Shown piece after piece: positions 18,211-27,984 of a stretch of 64,000 bases of DNA (its first letter is position 1; each line of letters opens with the position of its first letter). Under the pieces are notes generated by a model. The model worked only from the letters and a program-made list of their open reading frames with translations. It searched no databases and was not told where the DNA came from. The stretch covers positions 930,001 to 994,000 of the forward strand of contig NZ_CP026121.1 of NCBI RefSeq assembly GCF_003330845.1, in the 5' to 3' direction. Source of the DNA: Streptomyces sp. Go-475 (GTDB taxonomy: Bacteria > Actinomycetota > Actinomycetes > Streptomycetales > Streptomycetaceae). Made by a program: the position numbers and the translations under genes.

Positions 18211-19773
18211 TCACATCGGGCCGGGGCCCGCCCCGCCCTTCAGGCGCTCCAGGTCGGAGGGACGGACCTGGATGACGATCAGGGCGATCAGGGCGGCGAC
18301 GGCGGTGAAGATCGCCGCCATGATGAAGGCGGCCGAGACGCCGGCGGTGAAGACCTGGTCGGACCAGGGCTTGGGCAGTTGCCCGGTGCGTTCGAACCGC
18401 CGGCTCTCGGCCGGGGTCGCCTGTTGGAGGAAGTTCTGGACCTGTTTGTCGGTCTCGTTGGCGCTGGCCGTGCCTGACATCGTGGCCAGGATGGACAGGC
18501 CGAGGGAGCCGCCGACCTGCTGGGTGGCGTTGAGGAGTCCGGAGGCCGCTCCGGTCTCGAGGGTGGGCACGTTGGACAGCGCCATGAGGGTCAGCGACAC
18601 GAACTCCATGCCCATGCCCAGGCTGAAGACGAGCATCGGGCCAAGGACACTGCCCGCGTAGGTCGAGTGCACGTCGGTCAGGGTGAGCCAGGCCAGTCCG
18701 GCCGCCGCCAGGATCGCGCCCAGCACCATGAACGGCTTGGGCCCGTAGACGGGCAGGAACCGCGAGGCCAGTCCGGCGCCGATGGCGATGACCGCGCTGA
18801 CCGGCAGGAAGGCGAAGCCGGCCTGCAGAGGGCTGAATTCCAGCACGTTCTGCACGAAGAGCGTCAGGAAGAAGAACATGCCGAAGATCGCGGCGGCCAG
18901 GCACAGCATGATGCCGTAGGTGCCCGCGCGGTTGCGGTCGGCGAACATGTGCAGGGGCGTGATGGGCTGTCTGGAGCGCCGCTCGATCAGGATGAAGACC
19001 GCGAGCAGCACGACCGCCCCGGCGAACGAGGCCAGGGTGAGCGCGTCCCGCCAGCCGTCCTGCGCGGCCCGGATGAAGCCGTAGACGAGCAGCACCATGC
19101 CCGCGGTGGAGGTGAGCGCGCCGGTGATGTCGAAGTGCCCGGGGTGACGTTCGGACTCCCTGATCCACTTGGGTGTGGCGAGCACGATGAGCAGGCCGAT
19201 GGGCACGTTGACGAACAGCACCCACCGCCAATTCAGCCACTCCACGAGCATCCCGCCCGCGAGCAGGCCGATCGCGCCGCCGCCGGCCGAGACCGCGGCG
19301 AAGACCCCGAAGGCGCGGTTGCGTTCCGGTCCCTCGCGGAAGGTCGTGCTGATCAGGGCGAGGGAAGTGGGGGACGCGATGGCGCCGCCGACGCCCTGCA
19401 GGGCGCGGGCGCCGAGGAGTTGCCCGGAGTTCTGGGCGAAGCCGCCGAGCAGGGAGGCCAGCACGAACAGCAGCACGCCGAAGACGAAGACGCGCCGCCG
19501 GCCCAGGATGTCGCCGGCCCGGCCGCCGAGCAGCAGCAGGCCGCCGAAGGTCAGGGTGTAGGCGTTCACCACCCACGACAGGCTCGTGGTGGAGAAGTCC
19601 AGCGAGCTCTGGATGTGCGGCAGCGCGATGTTCACGATGGTGATGTCGAGGACCACCATCAGCTGGCACGAGGCGATGACGAAGAGTGCCATCGCGCTTC
19701 CGCCACCACCGGGTTCCCTGGTGGCGGTCGTCTGTGGTGCGGCCGGCTGCGGGCTGCTGCCTGCGGTGTCCAC
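18211..19773 (-). CDS. MFS drug exporter, DHA2 (14-helix, EmrB/QacA) family
   Basis: The product is about 520 residues with 14 hydrophobic segments. The DHA2 markers are visible: motif D1 near MVVLDITIVNIALP, motif A GGRAGDILGRRRVF, and antiporter motif C-like GAIGLLAGGMLVEW. It probably exports a lipophilic drug or cation in exchange for protons. The GTG at 19771-19773 is one possible start and no ribosome site is clear; an upstream GTG near 19810 is an alternative. It is divergent from ramR and nearly touches the esterase gene at its 3' end. Confidence 0.8.
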   Translation of the reverse strand: MDTAGSSPQPAAPQTTATREPGGGGSAMALFVIASCQLMVVLDITIVNIALPHIQSSLDFSTTSLSWVVNAYTLTFGGLLLLGGRAGDILGRRRVFVFGVLLFVLASLLGGFAQNSGQLLGARALQGVGGAIASPTSLALISTTFREGPERNRAFGVFAAVSAGGGAIGLLAGGMLVEWLNWRWVLFVNVPIGLLIVLATPKWIRESERHPGHFDITGALTSTAGMVLLVYGFIRAAQDGWRDALTLASFAGAVVLLAVFILIERRSRQPITPLHMFADRNRAGTYGIMLCLAAAIFGMFFFLTLFVQNVLEFSPLQAGFAFLPVSAVIAIGAGLASRFLPVYGPKPFMVLGAILAAAGLAWLTLTDVHSTYAGSVLGPMLVFSLGMGMEFVSLTLMALSNVPTLETGAASGLLNATQQVGGSLGLSILATMSGTASANETDKQVQNFLQQATPAESRRFERTGQLPKPWSDQVFTAGVSAAFIMAAIFTAVAALIALIVIQVRPSDLERLKGGAGPGPM

Positions 19774-19927
19774 CGTTCGACGGTATGCCCGCGTTCCCGA
19801 CCTCACCACTCGATCAACGTCGGCCTGAAATTCCCGACATGGGAGGTGATAATCCGTTCTAGGAGGTGCAGAGGACCGGAGCATGCCGGAGCGGGTACGG
19901 GGGCCGCACAGCCGAGTGGGAGCGACA

Positions 19928-20533
19928 TTGATCCGCGTTCTTCTCGTCGAGAACACCCGCCTGGTGCGGGGAGCGTTCGCCGCTCTCCTGTCACGTGAGG
20001 ACGACATCGAGGTCGTCGCCGAAGCCGAGGGCAACGGTGAGGTTCTCGCCCGCGCCCTGTCGTGCCGCCCGGACGTGGTCGTGATCGACGTGGACTCCAG
20101 GGAGGGCGAGGAACTCGCCGCACGGGGCGAGCTGAGGGCCCGGCTCCCGGACTGCCGGATGCTGCTGCTGATGGCGTCGACGACACCCGAGCGGTTGCGC
20201 CGCGTGCTCGGTCTGCACGCCGCCGGCGTCATCTGCACCAACGCCCCGGCGGACCGTCTCGTCCACGGTGTCCGCAAGCTGGTCAGGGGGCAGCGGTTCA
20301 TCGACCCGGAGTTCGCGCTGGTCGCGCTGGACGCGGGAGAGAACCCGCTGACACCGCGCGAGGTGGAGGTGCTGCGGCTGGCCGCCGACGGCACGCCGAC
20401 GCGGGAGATCGCCGAGCGGCTGTCACTGTCCGTGGCGACGGTGCGTAATCACCTGACCGCCATCACGCGGAAGACGGGGGGACGCAACCGGATCGACGCG
20501 ATCCGGATCGCCCGGGAGTCGGGCTGGGTGTGA
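19928..20533 (+). CDS. ramR: RamR/AmfR atypical NarL-type response regulator
   Basis: The product is about 201 residues: a receiver domain plus a LuxR-type helix-turn-helix (LTPREVEVLRLAADG ... VATVRNHLTAITRKTG). It sits convergent to ramB in the SapB locus, where RamR/AmfR activates the ramCSAB promoter. The receiver keeps the phosphoacceptor (D54 in VVVIDVDS). However, one acidic pocket residue is Asn (VEN) and the conserved Lys is Thr (T104, GVICTNAP). This fits an orphan regulator not driven by a classical kinase. The TTG at 19928 has GTGGGAG six bases upstream and matches the normal receiver start; ATG 19883 would add 15 residues. Confidence 0.82.
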   Translation: MIRVLLVENTRLVRGAFAALLSREDDIEVVAEAEGNGEVLARALSCRPDVVVIDVDSREGEELAARGELRARLPDCRMLLLMASTTPERLRRVLGLHAAGVICTNAPADRLVHGVRKLVRGQRFIDPEFALVALDAGENPLTPREVEVLRLAADGTPTREIAERLSLSVATVRNHLTAITRKTGGRNRIDAIRIARESGWV

Positions 20534-23159
20534 GGGCTCGTACGGGCCCTCCGGGCTTCGTACGGGCCCTCCTGGCTTCGGGCGGGGCTTCCTGGGTGTT
20601 CGCGCGCGTCCCGCGACGCGCTCCGCGGTCGTCCGCAGGACCGCGGCCATCCCGGCCCGTGCCATCGCCCCGGCGGTCGGCCGCGCCGGCCGGGCACCGC
20701 CGCCCGGAGAAGCGCCGGCCGCGCCCCAGTGGCCGACCAGGTCGCGGTAGAGCGGGGACGCGGCCATCAGCTGCCCGTGGGTGCCGAGGGCGACCCGCGT
20801 GCCGTCCATGACCAGGACGCGGTCGGCCCGCAGCGCGGAGCTGATGCGGTGGGCGACGACGATCAGGGTGCCCGGGGCGCGGGCGAAGGCGTCCTCGGCG
20901 ACGGCCTCGGCGAGCGGGTCGAGGTGGCAGGTCGCCTCGTCCAGCAGCGTCAGCCGGGGCGCCGGGAGCAGGGCGCGGGCCAGGGCGACGAGCTGCCGCT
21001 CACCGGCCGAGAGGCGCCTGGGGTCCAGGGGCGCGTCATAGCCGCCGAGGCGCTCGACGAGGGGCGCGGCGCCCACGGCGCGCACCGCCGACTCCACGTC
21101 CGCCCGGGGCGCCCCGGGAGCCAGGTAGGTGAGGTTCTCCGCCAGTGTGCCGGCGAAGACGTACGCCTCCTGGGGGATCAGGACGCGGTGCCGGGCCAGA
21201 CCCTCGCCGCGGCCGACCAGAGCACGGACGGGCAGGTCATCGAGGTATACCTGCCCGGCCCGCGGTTCGAGCACCCCGGCGATCAGGGCCGCCAGGGTGG
21301 ACTTCCCCGCGCCGCTCGGGCCGACCACGGCGAGGTGCTCACCGGGCCGCAGGAGAAGGTTCAGGTCGCGGATCACCGGGTCCGCGGACTGTGCGTAGGC
21401 GAAGGTGAGACCGCGGACGTCCACACGACAGCCGCCGCCCCGGACCACCGGCCGGTCGCGGCCGCCGCCGGCTTCCCCCGGACTGGACGCGGCAGCGCCG
21501 TGCGCGGGCTCGGACCGGGAGGCCGTCGCGCCGTGCGCGGGCCCGGGGCTGGACGCGGCAGCGCCCTGCGCGGGCTCGGACCGGGACGCCGTCACGCCGC
21601 GCGCGGGCCCGGGCTCGGTCCGGGACGCCGTCGCGCCCTCCGCGGGCTCGGACCGGGACGCCGTCGCGCCGTGCGCGGGCCCGAGGCTGGACGCGGAAGC
21701 GCCCTGCGCGGGCTCGGACCGGGACGCCGTCACGCGCGCGCGGGCCCGGGCTCGGTCCGGGACTCCGTGGCGCCCTCCGCGGGCTCGGGCCGGGACGCCG
21801 TCGCGCCGCGCGCGGGCCCGGGGCTGGACGCGGAAGCGCCCTGCGCGGGCTCGGACCGGGACGCCGTCACGCCGCGCGCGGGCCAGGCTCGGTCCGGGAC
21901 TCCGTGGCGCCCTCCGCGGGCTCGGGCCGGGACGCCGTCGCGCCGCGCGCGGGCCCGGGGCTGGACGCGGCAGCGCCCTGCGCGGGCTCGGACCGGGACG
22001 CCGTCACGCCGCGCGCGGGCCCGGGCTCGGTCCGGGACTCCGTGGCGCCCTCCGCGGGCTCGGGCCGGGACGCCGTCGCGCCGCGCGCGGGCCCGGGGCT
22101 GGACGCGGAAGCGCCCTGCGCGGGCTCGGACCGGGACGCCGTCACGCCGCGCGCGGGCCCGGGCTCGGTCCGGGACTCCGTGGCGCCCTCCGCGGGCTCG
22201 GGCCGGGACTCGTCCGCGACGTCGGCCATCCGGCCGACGGTGACCAGCAGCCACAGCCCGCTGCTGCCCAAACCCTGCACGAAGCCCTGCAGGGCCGGCT
22301 GGAGGGCCTGCGACACATAGGTCACCGCGCCGAGGATCGCCCCGGCCGTCACGCCGTTGCGCACCAGCCAGGGCGCCGCGAGCAGGATCAGCAGCAGGGG
22401 CACCCAGCCGCTGACGCCCAGCGCCGCGGTCCGTACCGCGGTGAGGCGGGCCAGCGAGAGGGTGGCGCGTGCGGCGTCGTCGACGTGCGCGCCCGCCGCC
22501 GCCCCGATCCGGTCCTCGGCGCCGCAGGCCACCACGTCCCGCAGCCCGCCGGTCAGGCCGCCCGTGGTCTCGGCGATGCGCTCGTCCGCCAGGACGACCT
22601 CCCGCTGCCGCGCGGCCATCGCCCGCAGCGCCGCGGCGAACAGGGCGAGCCCGAGCAGCAGCGGAGGCAGGACGAGGGCGACCAGCACGACGTCCAGGCC
22701 GGCCAGGCCCACCAGCACGCCGACGGTGGTGACCAGGAAGCCCTGGATGAACAGCACGATCGCGCCGTAGGCGTCCCGGGCCCGTTCCACGTGCTCGGTG
22801 AGCCGCGCCACCCCGGCGGTGTCGGCCGGCTCGCCCAGCCGGGCGGACCGGTGCAGGGTGCCCTCGGTCACCAGCGTGGTCAGCTCGTCGCGGAAGGGTT
22901 CGATGAGCGCGGCGAGGCCGAGCACGGCGTGCCGGGTCGCCCAGGCGCCGACCACGTAGGCGACGCCCAGCGCGCCCAGCCAGAGGAAGCCGGTGGCCGG
23001 CCGGTCGGCGAGGAAGCCGCGGTCGACGGCGCGGGCGACGATCCACCCGGAGAGGAAGGCGGGCACGGCCTGCACCAACGACCAGGCCACGAGCCGCCCG
23101 TACTCCCGGCGCCGGCGGCTCAGCGAGGAGCGCAGGATGCGCACGGACCGCCGGCTCAC
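20423..23159 (-). pseudogene. ramB: RamB-like ABC exporter, frame-shifted inside a tandem repeat
   Basis: The N-terminal membrane domain (SRRSVRILRSSL ... GRMADVADES) reads from GTG 23159. The nucleotide-binding domain (Walker A GPSGAGKST, signature LSAGERQ, Walker B LTLLDEATCHLD) is in another frame. Between them lies a 138-bp repeat array encoding Ser/Glu/Pro/Ala/Gly linker. Compared with sister repeats, one base is missing near 21884 and one near 21735. Restoring both joins the three frames into one protein of about 912 residues. As given, translation stops at 21867. The GTG overlaps the ramA stop. The extra C-terminal 110 residues overlap ramR antisense and may not be real. RamA/RamB export SapB. 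Confidence 0.75.
21495..22210. repeat. 138-bp tandem repeat array inside ramB
   Basis: The marker GCGCC(C/G)TGCGCGGGCTCGG recurs at 21495, 21561, 21699, 21836, 21973 and 22111. Spacings are 66, 138, 137, 137 and 138. The 138-bp unit (46 codons) is itself built of two related halves. Two units are one base short. On the minus strand the unit encodes blocks such as TASRSEPAQGASASSPGP. The array joins the RamB membrane and ATPase domains. Confidence 0.9.
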
Positions 23160-24886
23160 CGGGCACCCCCGGCGCCCGTACGGACCGGCGTCCTGGTCAC
23201 GGACGGCGGCTGGAACGTGGCCCGGTACTCGGGGTCCGCCCACAGGTCGCGGTGCGTCCCCCGCCCCCGGACCCCGCCGTCGGCGAGCCAGATCACGAGT
23301 TCCGCCCGGTCCGCGGTGGAGGTCCGGTGGGTCACGATGAGACGTGTGCGGTCGGCGAGCGCACCGGTGAGCACCTGGCTGATGTGGTGCTCGGTCACGG
23401 TGTCGAGGCTGGCGGCGACGTCGTCGAGGATGAGCACCCGCCCGGCCTGGACGAAGGCCCGGGCCAGTCCGACCCGTTGCGCCTCCCCGCCGGAGACCGG
23501 GGTGTCGGCGACCCGGCTCGCGTAGCCGGCGGGCATGCGGCGGATGAACGCGTCGGCCCGGGCGGCCCGGGCCTGTGCCGCCAGTTCCCCGGCGGAAGGG
23601 GTGCGCGGCCCGAACCCGATGGCGTCGGCGAAGGTCTCGCCGAGCAGCACCGGGCGTTCGAAGCCGTACGCCACGGCCCGCCTGAGCTCCTCGCGGGCGA
23701 GTCGGCGCAGCGGCACGCCGTCGAGCAGGACCTCGCCCTCGTCCGGGTCGACGAGGCGTCCGGCCAGCGCGGCCAGCAGCGACTTGCCGGACCCGGAGCG
23801 GCCGACGACGGCGACGAGGGCGCCGCCGGGGATCGTCAGGTCGAGGTCGTTCAGGACGGGGCCGTCCGCGCCGTGGACGGTCACTCCCCGGAAGCGGATC
23901 CGTCCTGGTCCTTCGGGGAGTCGCTCGTGCCCGTACGCCACGGGCGGTTCGGCGATCACCTCGGCGACCCGGGCGGCCGCCGCGCGGGCCTGGGCCAGTT
24001 CGTTCAGCGACGACATGACGCCGCCGATGCCGGCCGCCATGACGACGTACTCGCTCGCCGCGAGCACCTCCCCCGGCGTGATGCGGCCCTGGGTGAGCCC
24101 CACGCCGGCCACCGCCAGGACGGCGACCACCAGCAGCGGGACGACCAGGTCTCCGCGTGCCGAGATCCGCGCGAGCGCGTTCCACATGCCCAGTCCGTGC
24201 CGGTGCAGCTCGGGCAGGGGCTCGAGGACCCGTCGGGTCTCGCGGTCGAGGGTCCCCGCCGCGGTGATCGTGCGGATGCCGCCCAGGGCGTCGACCAGCC
24301 GTGCGGCGATGGTGCCCTGCACGCGGAAGTAGCCCTCGCCGGCGTCGGAGATGTCGCGCAGGAAGGCCCGTACGAGGAGGACCAGGATCGGCATGCCCGC
24401 GAGGAAGGTGAGGCACAGCCAGTAGTCGATGAGCGCCAGGGCGGCGATCGCGCCGAGCGGGGGGATGACGCCCATGACGATCCACACCAGGCCGGACGCG
24501 GCGTCCCCGGTCCGGGCGGAGTTGCCGACCAGCCGGCTCACCAGGTCGCCCGGGGGGAACCTGCGGGTGGCCCGGGTGCCGAGGGCCAGCACGTGCCGCA
24601 GCAGTGTGTGCCGCAGCCAGGCCGTCGACCGGGCCTCGGCCGCCTGCCCGACGAGATCGTCCACGGCGTCGACGGCCACCATGACGAAGACCAGCACTCC
24701 GGTCAGGGCGAGCCACCGCGCCGCGTCGCCGTGGCCGAGGACGGCGTCGAGGGTGCGGCCCATGACGGCCGGCAGCGCGAGGGTGGCTCCGGTGAGCAGC
24801 AGGGAGGTGACGACCGTGACGCCCACCCAGACGCCGCCTCGCCGGGCTGACGCCAGCAGCAGGCGGTCCGGTGCGCGCAGGCTCAT
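23156..24886 (-). CDS. ramA: RamA ABC exporter (membrane plus ATPase domains)
   Basis: The product is 576 residues: a six-helix exporter domain then a nucleotide-binding domain with Walker A GRSGSGKS, signature VSGGEAQR and Walker B VLILDD. The catalytic Glu after Walker B is Asp here (ILDDVAASLD). With RamB it should form the heterodimer that exports the SapB lanthipeptide. ATG 24886 follows GGGAGGAA. It lies 79 bases after ramS, and its TGA overlaps the ramB GTG, indicating one operon with coupled translation. Confidence 0.85.
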   Translation of the reverse strand: MSLRAPDRLLLASARRGGVWVGVTVVTSLLLTGATLALPAVMGRTLDAVLGHGDAARWLALTGVLVFVMVAVDAVDDLVGQAAEARSTAWLRHTLLRHVLALGTRATRRFPPGDLVSRLVGNSARTGDAASGLVWIVMGVIPPLGAIAALALIDYWLCLTFLAGMPILVLLVRAFLRDISDAGEGYFRVQGTIAARLVDALGGIRTITAAGTLDRETRRVLEPLPELHRHGLGMWNALARISARGDLVVPLLVVAVLAVAGVGLTQGRITPGEVLAASEYVVMAAGIGGVMSSLNELAQARAAAARVAEVIAEPPVAYGHERLPEGPGRIRFRGVTVHGADGPVLNDLDLTIPGGALVAVVGRSGSGKSLLAALAGRLVDPDEGEVLLDGVPLRRLAREELRRAVAYGFERPVLLGETFADAIGFGPRTPSAGELAAQARAARADAFIRRMPAGYASRVADTPVSGGEAQRVGLARAFVQAGRVLILDDVAASLDTVTEHHISQVLTGALADRTRLIVTHRTSTADRAELVIWLADGGVRGRGTHRDLWADPEYRATFQPPSVTRTPVRTGAGGAR

Positions 24887-24965
24887 GGTTCCTCCCTGCC
24901 GTCCCGTGGTGCGGGAACGAGGGAAACGGACGGGCGGGGACGCGCTGGGCATCCCCGCGTATCGG

Positions 24966-25112
24966 TCACTTGCCGCTGCACAGCAGCGCACTGAGGTTGC
25001 TGGCGCCGCCCGCACAGAGCGTGATGCTGAGCCGGCTGTGCCTGCCCTTGGGGCCCTTGCCGCCGCCGTAGGCGACAGTCGGGTCCATGGCCTGCAGCTC
25101 GAGGAGTGTCAT
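24966..25112 (-). CDS. ramS: SapB-type lanthipeptide precursor RamS/AmfS (48 residues)
   Basis: A 48-residue peptide. The leader contains LLELQ (residues 3-7), the motif recognised by class III lanthipeptide synthetases. A Gly/Lys-rich hinge follows. The core has two Ser-x2-Ser-x3-Cys units, SRLSITLC (26-33) and SNLSALLC (38-45), the exact spacing used for the two rings of SapB. The ATG lies in an ATGA overlap with the ramC stop and has a very strong GGAGGAGGTGA site. It is encoded between the synthetase and exporter genes, as in known ram/amf operons. Confidence 0.93.
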   Translation of the reverse strand: MTLLELQAMDPTVAYGGGKGPKGRHSRLSITLCAGGASNLSALLCSGK

Positions 25113-27742
25113 GAGGGTTCACCTCCTCCCTGACCTCGTGGGGACGGGGGAACTGGGCCGTGCGGCGCGTTCCACCTGTCGCTGGGAGCGAGGAACGGCA
25201 GCCGTACGGGGCTGGTGTGGAGCGCGGAGCCGACGGCGAGCAGGACTCCCGCGCTGCCGGTGGCCAGGTCGGTGGAGAGCCGCATGAGCTGCTCGCCCGG
25301 GAAGGCCAGGTGGTCCCGGTAGGTGAGCGCGTGGCGGGACAGGCGGCGGATGTGCTCGGCGACCACGGGGTCGCGCCGCGCGGCGGTGCCCGGGGGATGC
25401 GGCCGGCTGAGGCAGAGGATCATCCCCGCCAGGCCCTGGAATAGCCCGGACTGGATGTAGAACCGTCCCTGAGCCGCCGTGCGGATCGCGGCGGACGCCG
25501 CGCGGAAGGTGTCGTCCTGGCGGTGGGCCAGGTAGTCGTCGAGCACGAGGCCGATCCCGGCGCTGCCGGTGCCCAGGTACGGCAGGCTCCGCCAGCCCTC
25601 GTCGACCTCCATGGACCCTCCCTCACGGAGGACGCAGCGGCGCAGGTCCTGCCGGAGGGCCGTGCCGGCCAGGTCGAGGAACTCCGGGTCGCCGGTGTGC
25701 TCGTACAGCCGCAGGAACATCAGGGCCGGCCCGGTCGAGCCGTGCATCAGCCCGGCCTTCGGGGTCTCGCCGTCGTCCGGGCTCTCGTCGGCCGGTCCGA
25801 GCCGTTCGGCGACGAGCCCCGCCACCACGAAGGCCGCGTCGCGGAACGCGGGGTCGCCGGTGGCCGCGGCGAAGTGCTGGAGGTCCAGGCCGATCCCGGC
25901 CAGGCCTCCATGCAGGTCGGGTCCCAGTTGCTGCCACTGTTCGCCGAGGCACATCTCGACAACCTTCGTCGCCTCCTCGCGGTGGCCGAGGTGGTCGAGG
26001 GTGTACGCGACGCCGTGCAGGCCGTCGTAGAGACCGAGGCGCGCCCCCGGCTCGGGGTGCAGGGCGTGGCGTACGAGCCACTCCTCGTGGTCCGGGTGGC
26101 GGCCGGCGCCGACCGTGTCCAGCGCGTACAGCACTCCCGCCGCGCCGTGTGCGAGGCCCAGGCCCCCGCCCGGGACGGTGAACTGCTCGACGTCGCCCGG
26201 GAAGAGCCGGTCGTCGCGGTCCGGTGTGGCGGCGGCCAGGATGGCGGCGGTCATGGACGCGCGGGCGCGCGGCCAGCTCTGATGGTCCGGTTCCAGCCGC
26301 TGCGGTGTGCCGGAGCCCGCCCGCGCGCCGGTGCCGTCGCCGGCGATCACCCGTACCGCGTCGTCGAAGAACCCCTGGGGGACGGGGAAGATCCGGGTGG
26401 CCTCCTCGGCGAACTGCCGTGCCTTCCCCGCGTCGAGCGGGAACAGGTTGGTGAGCGGCAGGAAGAGGAAGAGCCGCAGGCAGGCCAGTGCGTAGCGGTC
26501 GATGTCGGTGCCGGTCAGGCCGCGCGGGACGGTGAACCCGGGGGCCGCGAGGCGCTGGCTTCCCTGGTCGGTCACGTCCGCGACGCCCTCGAAGTCGATG
26601 AGTACGAGACGGCCGTCGGGGCGGACCAGCATGTTGTCGGCGTGGAGGTCGCCCACGATCAGGCCCCTGGCGTGTACGGCGTCGACGGCGCGCTCGGCCT
26701 GGTCCAGCATGTCGAGGGCCCAGGCGGTGTAGCCCTCGGTGTCCATGGCGGTGGTCTCCGGCAGGACGAGGGGGCAGCGTTCCACGAAGAGGGTGTTGAG
26801 CGTCGGCCCCTCGACGAACTCCTCGACCAGGAAGTGGTGCTCCCCGAGGACGAAGTGGTCGAGCAGGGCCGGCACGCAGTCGAGCCCGCGCAGCCGTTCG
26901 AGGGCGTCCCGCTCGCGGTGCTGCCGGGTGACGGCGTCGGCGCCGTCCAGGGTGAGCCCGGCGTACGGGCGGGCCTCCTTGAGCACGACCCGCTGCCCGG
27001 TCCGCAGGTCGTGACCGGTGTAGAGGCCGCCGCCGTTGGAGAAGTGCAGGGCGCTCTCGATGCGGTAGGGCAGGTCGGCGACGGTCGTGCTGTTCCGTTC
27101 GGCCAGGTGGGGTTCGAGGAAGGCGGGCAGGGTCACCCAGTCCGGCACCCGGAACACCGGTCCGCGCACGTCGGGCACGAGCCGGCCGGACGGGTCCTCG
27201 ATCGCCGGTACCAGCTCGCCGTCGGGCGACAGGCAGGTCCGCACGGCGAACCCTCCGTACCTGACGTACAGCGGGCCGTCCCCCCAGCGCAGGTCGCTGA
27301 GGATGTACGGGCCCGGACGGCCCGCCACGACGGGGCCCAGCTCGTGGAGGACCGTTTCGAGCTGGGCCTCGTCCGCCGGGTAGATCGTCACGAACTTGCC
27401 GCTGGATCCGCGCGGGGCGTACTTGGCGTTGGCGAGCAGGAGGTGGTCCTCGCTCGGCAGGAACTTGAAGGCGATACGAGCGGAGACGCAGTAGTCCCAT
27501 ACGGCGCTCAGGACCTCCCGGGCCGTGCCGAGCGAGGCCGACACGTGGATCTTCCAGCCCTGCGGCGGAAGCACCAGGCCGTCGGGGGTGAGCACCACCC
27601 AGCTGTCCAGATCGGACCGCACCCACCCGTCCGGGGCCGGACATCGGGCCAGTTCGAAGCTGTCGCTCTGGCCTTTGGCGCGGGCGGGCGTGTCGTAGAA
27701 GTCCGGGTCCATGAGGCAGAACGCCTCGTAGCGCATGTCCAC
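25109..27742 (-). CDS. ramC: Class III lanthipeptide synthetase RamC/AmfT
   Basis: The product is 877 residues. The N-terminal lyase-like domain opens MDMRYEAFCLMDPDFYD, close to known RamC proteins. A central Ser/Thr kinase-like domain has catalytic LIVGDLHADNML and metal-binding VLIDFEG. The C-terminal LanC-like cyclase (HGAAGVLYALD, LHGGLAGIGLD, GSAGIGLVLDDYL) lacks the zinc ligands, as in class III enzymes. It phosphorylates and eliminates core serines of RamS and forms the rings. GTG 27742 is preceded by GGGAGA. The upstream gap to 27984 should hold the RamR-controlled promoter; I see only a 7-bp hairpin (27796-27817) and no certain RamR sites. Confidence 0.92.
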   Translation of the reverse strand: MDMRYEAFCLMDPDFYDTPARAKGQSDSFELARCPAPDGWVRSDLDSWVVLTPDGLVLPPQGWKIHVSASLGTAREVLSAVWDYCVSARIAFKFLPSEDHLLLANAKYAPRGSSGKFVTIYPADEAQLETVLHELGPVVAGRPGPYILSDLRWGDGPLYVRYGGFAVRTCLSPDGELVPAIEDPSGRLVPDVRGPVFRVPDWVTLPAFLEPHLAERNSTTVADLPYRIESALHFSNGGGLYTGHDLRTGQRVVLKEARPYAGLTLDGADAVTRQHRERDALERLRGLDCVPALLDHFVLGEHHFLVEEFVEGPTLNTLFVERCPLVLPETTAMDTEGYTAWALDMLDQAERAVDAVHARGLIVGDLHADNMLVRPDGRLVLIDFEGVADVTDQGSQRLAAPGFTVPRGLTGTDIDRYALACLRLFLFLPLTNLFPLDAGKARQFAEEATRIFPVPQGFFDDAVRVIAGDGTGARAGSGTPQRLEPDHQSWPRARASMTAAILAAATPDRDDRLFPGDVEQFTVPGGGLGLAHGAAGVLYALDTVGAGRHPDHEEWLVRHALHPEPGARLGLYDGLHGVAYTLDHLGHREEATKVVEMCLGEQWQQLGPDLHGGLAGIGLDLQHFAAATGDPAFRDAAFVVAGLVAERLGPADESPDDGETPKAGLMHGSTGPALMFLRLYEHTGDPEFLDLAGTALRQDLRRCVLREGGSMEVDEGWRSLPYLGTGSAGIGLVLDDYLAHRQDDTFRAASAAIRTAAQGRFYIQSGLFQGLAGMILCLSRPHPPGTAARRDPVVAEHIRRLSRHALTYRDHLAFPGEQLMRLSTDLATGSAGVLLAVGSALHTSPVRLPFLAPSDRWNAPHGPVPPSPRGQGGGEPS

Positions 27743-27984
27743 GGGAGTCTCCCGGGTCTGCCGGTGGGGCTCGGTGCCCTTGAGGCGGTGTCCACGGCTC
27801 CTGAGATGAGAGGAGCCGGCTGGACTTCGTGGGGGGAACGTTCACCCGGGGTCACTACCGAGCTTTGCAGAGTCGGTCGCCGCGGAACACCTCCGTTCGT
27901 CACGCGTGCGGCGGGAGATCGTCACCCCGGGGCCGGGAGGAACGACGAGGTGCCCCGGGTGTTCTTCCACCAGGAGGCCCGCTG

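Noticed and set aside
21495..22210. Possible CRISPR array
   Set aside because: Units are contiguous, 138 bp, with no unique spacers, and are in frame with the ramB linker.
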